A DNA stretch of 35,757 nucleotides from Capnocytophaga sp. (lineage in GTDB: Bacteria; Bacteroidota; Bacteroidia; Flavobacteriales; Flavobacteriaceae). The DNA lies in NCBI GenBank assembly GCA_030538675.1, contig JAUNTM010000016.1, positions 1 through 35,757 on the forward strand, written 5' to 3'. The translations under genes and the position numbers were made by a program. Below are positions 1 to 6,432 of the stretch, piece after piece (positions within the stretch are counted from its first letter, which is position 1; each line of letters opens with the position of its first letter). The notes beneath the pieces are model-generated. The model was given only the letters and a program-made list of their open reading frames with translations. It ran no database searches and was not told the DNA's origin.

Positions 1-173
1 GTAATACTTTTTTTGTAATATTTCTCCCAAAGCACGAATAAAATAGCTGTTACAACGTAAATTATTAAGTAAAAAAGTTTGCTAAAACTAAATTTGAAAA
101 TAAAAGTGTCAAGAGCATAAATAACGATTGCCATTATCACGCTAAAAGTGATTATTTTTATAAATATATTCAT
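1..173 (-). CDS. Small membrane protein, partial at window edge
   Basis: A reading frame on the minus strand starts with ATG at 173 and stays open for 57 codons to the left edge. The product starts MNIFIKIITFSVIMAIVIYA and has two hydrophobic stretches, about residues 5-20 and 34-48, joined by a short loop (LDTFIFKFSF). It then turns basic and aromatic (WEKYYKKS). This looks like the N-terminal part of a two-helix inner-membrane protein. I do not recognise the family, and no catalytic motif is visible. The frame is AT-rich, like the surrounding low-GC DNA. It may be a real gene or a chance frame in AT-rich sequence; the regular hydrophobic pattern favours a real gene. Confidence 0.45.
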   Translation of the reverse strand, partial: MNIFIKIITFSVIMAIVIYALDTFIFKFSFSKLFYLIIYVVTAILFVLWEKYYKKSI

Positions 174-282
174 AATAAAATTTAAATTAATTATAGTACA
201 AAGATAGCGATGTGTTTCTATAATTATTATGCGATTATCGGGTAATTTAAAAAATAATTTTGTATTTTTGTGAAACGTTAAA

Positions 283-503
283 TAACGTGAGCTCGATGTA
301 ACAAGCTGCTGATTATTAGCGTCTTATTTTCGCGGAAACCCTCACCCCCAACCCCTCTCCAAAGGAGAGGGGAGAAAAAGCTCAATGCTATCCGAGTGGC
401 TCCCCTCTCCCTTATGTGAGCGAAAGCGAGGAAGTGTTAGGGGTTGGGGGTGAGGGAATTAAAGCGTTGATTTACAATGTTTTCTTATATCGAACTCACG
501 TTA
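283..503. repeat. Mosaic palindromic repeat, copy 1
   Basis: The element is bounded by imperfect terminal inverted repeats (TAACGTGAGCTCGATGTA at 283-300; the complement of 486-503 matches 16 of 18). Inside lie the inverted arms CCCTCACCCCCAACCCCT (339-356) and AGGGGTTGGGGGTGAGGG (439-456), plus a CTCTCC/GGAGAG palindrome. No transposase is encoded, so it resembles a non-autonomous MITE or REP-like element. The short AAAT on both outer sides could be a target duplication, but the AT-rich context makes that weak. A second copy lies at 5968-6133. The right end stops about a dozen bases before the start of a broken Xre gene, so insertion may have cut off that gene's promoter. Confidence 0.85.
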
Positions 504-514
504 AATAATTAGTT

Positions 515-728
515 ATGAAGAAAATTAGTCAGTAAAAAATTATTAACACTTCGTAATCAAAAAAAATGGTCGCAAGAAGAAATTGCTGATTTGTTAGAAA
601 TATCTCAATCGGCTTATTCCAGAATGGAAACAGGTCAAAGTAGCAAGTGGGTTATTCATATCGCTACAATATGCAAAATTTATAAAATAAGCATATTTGA
701 TTTTTTGTCAGATTGTCAAAACAAATAG
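515..728 (+). pseudogene. Xre-type HTH regulator, frameshifted
   Basis: The ATG at 515 opens MKKISQ and then hits TAA at 533. Removing one T at about 533 restores a continuous frame of about 70 codons ending TAG at 726-728. The restored frame contains QKKWSQEEIADLLEISQSAY followed by SRMETGQSSKW, a clear HTH_3 (Xre/Cro) DNA-binding fold. Without the repair the HTH frame has no ATG, GTG or TTG start upstream of the domain. Small single-domain Xre proteins act as repressors or antitoxins, and no partner gene is visible here. The copy-1 repeat ends just upstream. The frameshift lies next to an A-run, so a sequencing error is possible. Otherwise this is a recently inactivated gene. Confidence 0.7.
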
Positions 729-804
729 TATACAGTTAATATCTGAATTTATTTTTTTTAATAAATATTTTTCTGCAAATATTCTATTTTTTTTTGTGAA
801 TTCA

Positions 805-905
805 GCATCGATTTCAAACCCCAAACGGGTTTCGTCTTATTCTTTCCGCAGACGTTTTTTGGTGTCGCCTTGGCGGTTGAACGATAGTAGTTTTTCCCAG
901 AGCAT
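805..905 (-). pseudogene. dGTPase N-terminal remnant
   Basis: Reading minus from the ATG at 905 gives MLWEKLLSFNRQGDTKKRLR-KE, then a TAA at 839-837, then DETRLGFEID in the same frame. This resembles the start of Bacteroidota dGTPase-like HD phosphohydrolases, which as I recall begin with a WEQLLS-like segment, then KRLR, EQDETRLGFEVD and the catalytic HD domain. The stop looks like a CAA-to-TAA change. After about residue 33 the similarity ends in AT-rich sequence, so roughly 400 residues including all HD metal ligands are missing. It cannot be functional. The family assignment is from memory of N-terminal sequences and rests on a short stretch. Confidence 0.55.
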
Positions 906-915
906 AGGTTTTTAA

Positions 916-991
916 TTTGGAAATTTCCAAATCAAAAATATTTTTGAGTAAGTAAATCATTTTCAAACTTTCAAATTCTCAAATTTCCAAA
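916..991. repeat. AT-rich palindromes and TTTGA-type degenerate repeat
   Basis: Two perfect palindromes lie side by side: TTTGGAAATTTCCAAA (916-931) and CAAAAATATTTTTG (933-946). They are followed by a degenerate run (about 958-991) in which AATTTGRRA-like units recur when read on the minus strand. The tract sits just past the stop of the GT2 gene on the minus strand and may end its transcript as an AU-rich hairpin, but there is no GC-rich stem, so this is a guess. Confidence 0.4.
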
Positions 992-1840
992 TTATCTAAT
1001 TTTATTGACTATCGCTTGCCAACGATATTTCCGTATCCATTTTCCTTGTTCTTTGGTTACCAAAAACGGTTGTTTTTCGTTTTTGGCTTTGAAAAATCCT
1101 TTGATATAGTCGGCGGACAAACGCACGTTGCCTTTCTTCAATGCTAATTTTACTGAAGCCAACAGCGACAGAATGTAACCGTATCGAAGTCTGTAAAAAA
1201 CACTCCCTTGCAGATAGCGGGCATTGAGATTATAACCCGCTCCCGTAGGGCGTAAGTGCTTCACTCCCAAGCCTTCAATCGTTTTTACTTCCCAGCCGTG
1301 ATAGCGGGCAAGAAGTTCGTCGGCGGTGTCCCAGCCCATCGCTATTTTAAGTCCGCCGACAGCCTCAAAACATTCTTTCCGATAGGCTTTTAACGCTCCC
1401 CGAAGATGATTTTTTGAGGTAAGATTTTCCAAAACCCAAGCTCCGTTTTTTTCGATAAGGCAATGACCGCCACACATTCCCAACCGGAGATTTTTAGAAA
1501 ATTCACTTTCCATAACTTCCAAATAATTTTCAGGAAATACCAAATCGGCATCATATTTACAGATGATGTCCGTGTCGGGGTGTAAAAATGACAATCCCGC
1601 ATTGAAAGTTTGCACCACTTTGCTTCCGGGCAAATGCGTTGCTCCTTCTTCCCTTCGGATAACCGTAATACACTCGTTTTCAGATTGATATTTTCTCAAA
1701 ACAGAAGGCGTTTCATCAGTTGAATGGTCGTCAACCACAATGATTTGCAACGGTTTTTTGGTTTGTCGCAAAAGCGAATCAAGCGTCAAACCGATGCAGT
1801 CTGCTTCATTATGGGCGGGAATGATGATGCTAAAATTCAT
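992..1840 (-). CDS. GT2-family glycosyltransferase
   Basis: This 282-residue protein has a GT-A fold. It opens with FSIIIPAHNEADCIG (residues 3-17), the nucleotide-binding strand typical of family 2. VVDDHSTDE follows at about 35-43, and KYDAD at 95-99 supplies the DxD-type metal and nucleotide-sugar site. GWDTADELLARYHGW (169-183) matches the acceptor-side ED-like motif. There is no signal peptide and no strong C-terminal membrane pair, so it is probably a cytosolic or peripheral enzyme adding a sugar to a lipid-linked or envelope glycan. Donor and acceptor cannot be read from sequence. It lies 103 bp downstream of secA on the same strand, separated by a terminator hairpin, so it probably has its own promoter. 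Confidence 0.85.
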   Translation of the reverse strand: MNFSIIIPAHNEADCIGLTLDSLLRQTKKPLQIIVVDDHSTDETPSVLRKYQSENECITVIRREEGATHLPGSKVVQTFNAGLSFLHPDTDIICKYDADLVFPENYLEVMESEFSKNLRLGMCGGHCLIEKNGAWVLENLTSKNHLRGALKAYRKECFEAVGGLKIAMGWDTADELLARYHGWEVKTIEGLGVKHLRPTGAGYNLNARYLQGSVFYRLRYGYILSLLASVKLALKKGNVRLSADYIKGFFKAKNEKQPFLVTKEQGKWIRKYRWQAIVNKIR

Positions 1841-1882
1841 TTTTTGGGAGTTGGGTTTCGGGTATTAGGGCTTATTATCCGT

Positions 1883-1920
1883 AAAAAAGTAAAGACGTTG
1901 TACTGCAACGCCTTCACTTT
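1883..1920 (-). terminator. Intrinsic terminator after secA
   Basis: On the minus strand AAAGTGAAGGCGTTG pairs with CAACGTCTTTACTTT around a five-base loop (13 of 15 matched). The stem runs into a T-run, and it begins about 24 bases past the secA stop. Confidence 0.7.
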
Positions 1921-1943
1921 ATTTCTATCTAAAAATCAAATAG

Positions 1944-4900
1944 TTACGCAACCACCACCCATTCGCCTTTTTCGAGCAATGGCAGTGCTTGTTTGTATTT
2001 CATTTGTTTTTTCTCGCCGGTGAGTACGTGCTGTATCGTTACTTTTTCGTTACGCCCTACTTTGGGTTGCTCCCGGACGATGGTTTCCGTTATGCGTGGT
2101 CGCTGTTGCATTTCTCCGGCTTGGCGGTTGCGTGATGCCAATTCATCAGAATTAAGCACTTCTTCTTTGGAAGTTTGGTAGTTATCACGCTGCGGACGGG
2201 CTTGGCGTGCCTCTTGTACGGCATTCGGGTTTTGTACAGGAAGTTCGCCTTTGAACATAAACGAAATCATTTCTTTATTAACCTTGTCTACCATCGCTTT
2301 GAATAACTCAAAAGCCTCAAATTTGTAAATCAAAAGCGGGTCTTTCTGTTCGTGAACCGCCAACTGCACCGACTGCTTGAGTTCGTCCATTTTGCGGAGA
2401 TGCGTTTTCCATTCCTCATCAATGACGGCAAGGGTTATGTTTTTCTCAAAATCATTGACCAATTTCTTACCCTGGCTTTCGTAGGCTTCTTTCAGGTCGG
2501 TAACAATATTGAGCGTTTTCTGTCCGTCGGTAAACGGCACTACGATGCGTTCGTAATGGTTCGACGGATTTTCGTACACGTCTTTAATTACGGGAAATGC
2601 CTGATTAGCACTGCGTTCTGTTTTTTCTTGATAATGCTTTAAAATTTCTTTATAAAGACGGAACTCAAGTTCGTTCGTTGTTTGTTTGGCAAATTCAGCT
2701 TCGGTGATTTCCGTTTTCAGCGAGAAATATTTAATGATTTCAAACTCGAAATTTTTATAGTTATTCCCTGCTTTGTTCACTTCTACAATGTTTTCACAGG
2801 TATCAAAAATCATATTAGCGATATCGACTTTGAGGCGTTCGCCTTCGAGTGCGTTGCGGCGGCGTTTGTAGATAACCTCACGCTGGGCGTTCATCACATC
2901 ATCGTATTCAAGCAAGCGTTTCCGCACGCCGAAACTGTTCTCTTCCACCTTTTTCTGAGCCCGCTCGATGTGGCTGGTCATAATGGAATGCTGAATCACA
3001 TCGCCTTCTTTGTGCCCCATTCTGTCCATCATTTTGGCGATGCGTTCCGAGCCGAAAAGCCGCATCAAATTATCTTCAAGCGACACGTAGAAGAGCGAAC
3101 TTCCGGGGTCGCCCTGCCGTCCTGAACGACCGCGAAGCTGCCTGTCCACACGGCGTGAATCATGGCGTTCCGTCCCGATGATAGCCAATCCGCCGGCGGC
3201 TTTCACTTCGGGCGTAAGCTTGATGTCCGTTCCCCGACCTGCCATATTGGTCGCAATCGTTACCACGCCCGGTTTTCCGGCTTCGGCAACAATTTCGGCT
3301 TCTTTTTTGTGAAGTTTGGCGTTGAGAACGTTGTGCTGGATTTTCCGCATCGTGAGCATACGGCTGAGGAGTTCCGAAACTTCCACCGAAGTTGTCCCGA
3401 TAAGTACCGGCCTGCCTGCTGCCGAAAGATTGGATACTTCGTCGATGACGGCGTTGTATTTTTCACGTTTCGTTTTGTAAATAAGGTCGTTATTATCCGC
3501 ACGGGCGATGGGTCGGTTCGTTGGAATTTCCACGACATCGAGTTTGTAGATTTCCCAAAATTCGCCTGCTTCGGTAATTGCCGTTCCTGTCATCCCCGAC
3601 AGTTTTTTGTACATACGGAAATAATTTTGGAGCGTAATGGTGGCGTAGGTTTGCGTAGCGGCTTCGATTTTAACATTTTCTTTTGCTTCGATGGCTTGGT
3701 GCAATCCGTCGGAATAACGCCGGCCGTCCATAATCCGCCCTGTTTGCTCATCGACAATCATTACTTTGTTGTCAATGACCACATATTCAACGTCTTTTTC
3801 AAAAAGGGCATAGGCTTTGAGGAGTTGGTTCAGCGTGTGGATACGTTCGCTTTTCACGCCGAAATCTTGGAATAATTTTTCTTTGAGAGCGGCTTCTTCT
3901 TCGATGGGCAGATTTTGTTTTTCGATATTGGCGATTTCAATTCCGATGTCGGGGAGGACGAAAAATTTCTCATCGCCGTCAAACGAAATATCCGAAAATC
4001 CTTTGTCGGTCAGTTCGATTTGGTTGTTTTTTTCGTCGATAACGAAATAGAGTTCCTCGTCAACTTTGGGCATTTCACGGTTGTTGTCCTGCATATAGAA
4101 ATTTTCTGTTTTTTGCAGGATTTGCCTCACGCCTTCCTCACTGAGGAATTTGATAAGAGCTTTGTTTTTGGGCAATCCGCGGTGTACACGGAGCAGGAGG
4201 AAACCGCCGTCTTTGGTGTTTCCTTCGGAAATGAGCTTGCGGGCTTCGGCAAGGACGCCGTTGAGATACTGCCGTTGTTTGGCGACCAAATCCGCCACGA
4301 CGGGTTTGAGTTCGTTAAATTCGTGGAGTTCGCCTTGGGGCGTAGGGCCGGATATAATAAGCGGCGTCCGTGCGTCATCGACCAAAACGGAATCTACCTC
4401 ATCAACGATGGCGTAATTGTGCGGACGCTGTACCAAATCTTCGGGCGTGTGTGCCATATTGTCACGTAGGTAATCGAAACCGAACTCGTTATTCGTTCCG
4501 TAAGTGATGTCGGCTTCGTAAGCACGGCGGCGTTCGGGCGAGTTAGGTCTGTGATTATCAATACAATCTATACGCAATCCGTGGAACTCGAAGAGGGGTC
4601 CCATCCACGCACTGTCCCGGCGTGCCAAATAGTCATTCACGGTTACGAGGTGAACGCCATTTCCCGTAAGGGCATTGAGATAAACGGGCAATGTGGCAAC
4701 GAGGGTTTTTCCTTCCCCTGTCTGCATTTCAGAAATTTTTCCTTGGTGGAGGGCGATACCGCCGATGAGTTGCACGTCATAATGCACCATGTCCCACGTA
4801 ACTTCCTTTCCGGCAGCGTCCCACGAATTCTGCCAAACGGCATTATCGCCATCAAGCGTTACATACGGTTTTGTTGCTGAAAGTTCTCGGTCGTAAGGCG

Positions 4901-5300
4901 ATGCTGTAACCGTAATCTCTTGATTATTAGCGAAGCGGCGGGCAGTTTCTTTTACCACGGCGAAGGCTTCCGGGAGGATTTCGTTGAGCATTTTTTCGGA
5001 CAGTTCGTAGGCTTCGGCATTGAGTTTGTCAATTTCGGTGTACAAATCTTCCTTACGGTCGATGTCGTCCGTGGCATTGGCCTGCTCTTGGAGTTCGGCT
5101 ATTTTGGTATCGGCAACGCTGCGAGCCGATTTTATTTTTTCTTTAAATTCGATGGTTTTTGCACGGAGTTCATCATTGGTAACTCCCTCTAAATGAGATG
5201 CAAATGCTTTTATTTTGGCTACAATCGGCTGTATTTCTTTGACGTCTTTTTTTGCTTTATCGCCTACGAAAATCTTGATTAGCGAATTTATGATACTCAT
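1944..5300 (-). CDS. secA: Protein translocase ATPase SecA
   Basis: SecA is the motor that drives preproteins through SecYEG. Walker A MQTGEGKT lies at 192-199, Walker B IVDEVDS at about 298-304, and the second-motor motif MAGRGTDI at 686-693, followed by DRQLRGRSGRQGD. At 1118 residues it is about 200 longer than E. coli SecA (901). The extra sequence lies largely in the preprotein cross-linking region (about 330-480), as in other Bacteroidota. The C-terminus ends in a KVGRN-type sequence, then a basic and hydrophobic tail closing EWVVVA. It has no CxCxSG...C zinc-binding motif, so the usual SecB and phospholipid-binding tail is missing. An upstream DUF2795 gene on the same strand ends in its own terminator, and secA has a candidate promoter in the gap. 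Confidence 0.97.
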   Translation of the reverse strand: MSIINSLIKIFVGDKAKKDVKEIQPIVAKIKAFASHLEGVTNDELRAKTIEFKEKIKSARSVADTKIAELQEQANATDDIDRKEDLYTEIDKLNAEAYELSEKMLNEILPEAFAVVKETARRFANNQEITVTASPYDRELSATKPYVTLDGDNAVWQNSWDAAGKEVTWDMVHYDVQLIGGIALHQGKISEMQTGEGKTLVATLPVYLNALTGNGVHLVTVNDYLARRDSAWMGPLFEFHGLRIDCIDNHRPNSPERRRAYEADITYGTNNEFGFDYLRDNMAHTPEDLVQRPHNYAIVDEVDSVLVDDARTPLIISGPTPQGELHEFNELKPVVADLVAKQRQYLNGVLAEARKLISEGNTKDGGFLLLRVHRGLPKNKALIKFLSEEGVRQILQKTENFYMQDNNREMPKVDEELYFVIDEKNNQIELTDKGFSDISFDGDEKFFVLPDIGIEIANIEKQNLPIEEEAALKEKLFQDFGVKSERIHTLNQLLKAYALFEKDVEYVVIDNKVMIVDEQTGRIMDGRRYSDGLHQAIEAKENVKIEAATQTYATITLQNYFRMYKKLSGMTGTAITEAGEFWEIYKLDVVEIPTNRPIARADNNDLIYKTKREKYNAVIDEVSNLSAAGRPVLIGTTSVEVSELLSRMLTMRKIQHNVLNAKLHKKEAEIVAEAGKPGVVTIATNMAGRGTDIKLTPEVKAAGGLAIIGTERHDSRRVDRQLRGRSGRQGDPGSSLFYVSLEDNLMRLFGSERIAKMMDRMGHKEGDVIQHSIMTSHIERAQKKVEENSFGVRKRLLEYDDVMNAQREVIYKRRRNALEGERLKVDIANMIFDTCENIVEVNKAGNNYKNFEFEIIKYFSLKTEITEAEFAKQTTNELEFRLYKEILKHYQEKTERSANQAFPVIKDVYENPSNHYERIVVPFTDGQKTLNIVTDLKEAYESQGKKLVNDFEKNITLAVIDEEWKTHLRKMDELKQSVQLAVHEQKDPLLIYKFEAFELFKAMVDKVNKEMISFMFKGELPVQNPNAVQEARQARPQRDNYQTSKEEVLNSDELASRNRQAGEMQQRPRITETIVREQPKVGRNEKVTIQHVLTGEKKQMKYKQALPLLEKGEWVVVA

Positions 5301-5384
5301 GTTCTAATGTTGTTAATTGACGGAATCAGTTAAAATTTTATAGTTTAAAAAAGGCAATAAACATACCACTCTGCATTGGACTGC

Positions 5385-5392
5385 CAAATATA
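5385..5392 (-). promoter_or_regulatory. Candidate secA -7 box (TATATTTG)
   Basis: Reading minus, TATATTTG matches the Bacteroidota TAnnTTTG -7 element. It sits about 85 bases before the secA ATG and just past the terminator of the upstream gene. I see no good -33 TTG at the usual distance, so this is tentative. Confidence 0.45.
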
Positions 5393-5401
5393 CAGAAAAA
5401 T

Positions 5402-5432
5402 AAAAAGCCCTTTAGTAAATAAAGGACTTTTT
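5402..5432 (-). terminator. Intrinsic terminator after DUF2795 gene
   Basis: Inverted repeat AAAAAGTCCTTTA / TAAAGGGCTTTTT (minus reading) with a five-base loop and a U-rich end, starting 16 bases past the stop codon. It separates this gene from secA. Confidence 0.8.
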
Positions 5433-5447
5433 GCGGTATTCCCGACT

Positions 5448-5669
5448 TTAATACTCTTCTTCGTTCCAAAGGTAATCTTCTTCGGAAGGGTAATCAGGCC
5501 AAATTTCCTCAATCGATTCATACATATCCCCCTCATCTTCAAGTGATTGAAGGTTTTCAACTACCTCAAGCGGTGCTCCGGTACGGATAGCGTAATCAAT
5601 CAACTCGTCTTTTGTAGCCGGCCACGGTGCATCGCTCAGATAAGATGCTAATTCTAATGTCCAATACAT
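5448..5669 (-). CDS. DUF2795 family acidic small protein
   Basis: This 73-residue protein is very acidic at its C-terminus (EDYLWNEEEY). Its N-terminal half reads ELASYLSDAPWPATKDELID and then YAIRTGAPLEVVENLQSLED, which matches the DUF2795 family as I recall it in Flavobacteriia. No catalytic residues, signal peptide or membrane segment are visible, so it is probably a small cytosolic protein. The function is unknown. It lies directly upstream of secA on the same strand, an arrangement I remember from related genomes, but a terminator between them argues for separate transcripts. A good promoter precedes it at 5699-5728. Confidence 0.85.
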   Translation of the reverse strand: MYWTLELASYLSDAPWPATKDELIDYAIRTGAPLEVVENLQSLEDEGDMYESIEEIWPDYPSEEDYLWNEEEY

Positions 5670-5698
5670 ATTCTGATAGGTTTAAATTTATTTTTTTG

Positions 5699-5728
5699 CA
5701 AAAGTAATTTTTATTTTGAATTGTGCAA
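5699..5728 (-). promoter_or_regulatory. Bacteroidota-type promoter for DUF2795 gene
   Basis: On the minus strand TTG (5728-5726), 19 bases, then TACTTTTG (5706-5699). Both elements and the spacing fit the Bacteroidota sigma consensus. The start codon lies about 30 bases downstream. Confidence 0.7.
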
Positions 5729-5808
5729 GTGGTCAAAGTGTTATTTTATTGAAAAGAAAAAACCGAAATAAACTGGGATTTCGTCCATATCTCTCTAGCC
5801 ACAATGAT

Positions 5809-5886
5809 TTACAATCTGAATGCTTTTAGGATATCGGTTAAACGATGTTTGCCATGCGTGTCTGACAACAATAATACTTTGTTTTT
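5809..5886 (-). pseudogene. Possible metallophosphoesterase N-terminal scrap
   Basis: The minus-strand frame reads KNKVLLLSDTHGKHRLTDIL, then KAFRL and a stop. VLLLSDTHG is the first metal-binding motif (D-x-H) of calcineurin-like, YfcE/MJ0936-type phosphoesterases, which usually start at that point. A stop (5889-5887) directly precedes the segment and another ends it, so only about 25 codons remain out of an expected 160-170. It cannot be functional. The assignment rests on one short motif and could be coincidence. The piece lies between the DUF2795 gene and repeat copy 2, much as other gene scraps lie next to copy 1. Confidence 0.35.
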
Positions 5887-5967
5887 TTAATCGTGTTATA
5901 GATTCCATAGGTAAAAGCAATTTTCACAGAGAAGAATAGTCATTTTTTTATACTAATCTATATAAAA

Positions 5968-6133
5968 TAACGTGAGTTTGATGTAGCAAGCTGCTGATTA
6001 TTAGCATCTTATTTTCGAGAAAACCCTCACCCCCCAACCCCTAACACTTCCTCGCTTTCGCTCACATAAGGGAGAGGGGGTGAGGGAATTAAAGCGTTGA
6101 TTTACAATATTTTCTTATATCGAACTCATGTTA
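5968..6133. repeat. Mosaic palindromic repeat, copy 2
   Basis: Terminal inverted repeats TAACGTGAGTTTGATGTA (5968-5985) and the complement of 6116-6133 bound the element. Both arms (AGCTGCTGATTATTAGC on the left; GAATTAAAGCGTTGATTTAC on the right) run in the same direction as in copy 1. The 42-base core (6038-6079) is the exact reverse complement of 402-443 in copy 1. Copy 2 is 55 bases shorter because it lacks the second internal palindrome arm. AAAAT flanks both ends and may be a 5-bp target duplication. It lies upstream of the decayed peptide-export locus. Confidence 0.85.
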
Positions 6134-6209
6134 AAATAATAGTACTTACTTATCTTTATTTATTCTATCTGTATATTTTATTTAACATCCGTATTTTACT
6201 TATTAAATA

Positions 6210-6240
6210 TTGATTTTTAAATTTATATGAATTAAATTTG
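6210..6240 (+). promoter_or_regulatory. Candidate promoter of the decayed receptor/exporter locus
   Basis: TTG (6210-6212), 20 bases, then TAAATTTG (6233-6240), a full match to the -7 consensus. It would give a leader of about 180 nt before the receptor-like gene. A 7-bp complementary pair, ACAGGCT (6278-6284) and AGCCTGT (6343-6349), could fold this leader around the start of a small upstream frame. Confidence 0.5.
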
Positions 6241-6339
6241 TATCATATTTATAATTGAGAGCGTATAAACTAAAAAAACAGGCTGATTATATTTCATTAA
6301 AAAATAAACAGTTTTTAGTTAATCTTATAAATTACAAAA

Positions 6340-6432
6340 ATGAGCCTGTGTGCCGAAATAAAAATTGTCCTTATGCTCCTGAACCTTTTTATTCCATACA
6401 CCATGATTAACGTTCAATCTACCACACGATGA
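6340..6432 (+). CDS. Possible 30-residue leader peptide
   Basis: ATG at 6340 opens a 30-codon frame (starting MSLCAEIKIVLMLLNLFIPY). Its TGA overlaps the ATG of the receptor-like gene in an ATGA junction, the geometry of translational coupling. The peptide is hydrophobic in the middle and has no double-glycine cleavage site, so it does not look like a substrate of a C39 exporter. A short frame ending here by chance is quite possible. Confidence 0.2.
   Translation: MSLCAEIKIVLMLLNLFIPYTMINVQSTTR

Noticed and set aside
697-915. 72-codon plus-strand frame
   Set aside because: It crosses the end of the Xre relic and runs antisense through the dGTPase scrap; composition is low-complexity Phe/Asn.
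3162-3875. Long plus-strand frame (237 codons) opposite secA
   Set aside because: It lies wholly antisense to conserved SecA motor sequence, has no recognisable motif and is rich in Phe and His as expected from reverse-reading Glu/Lys codons.
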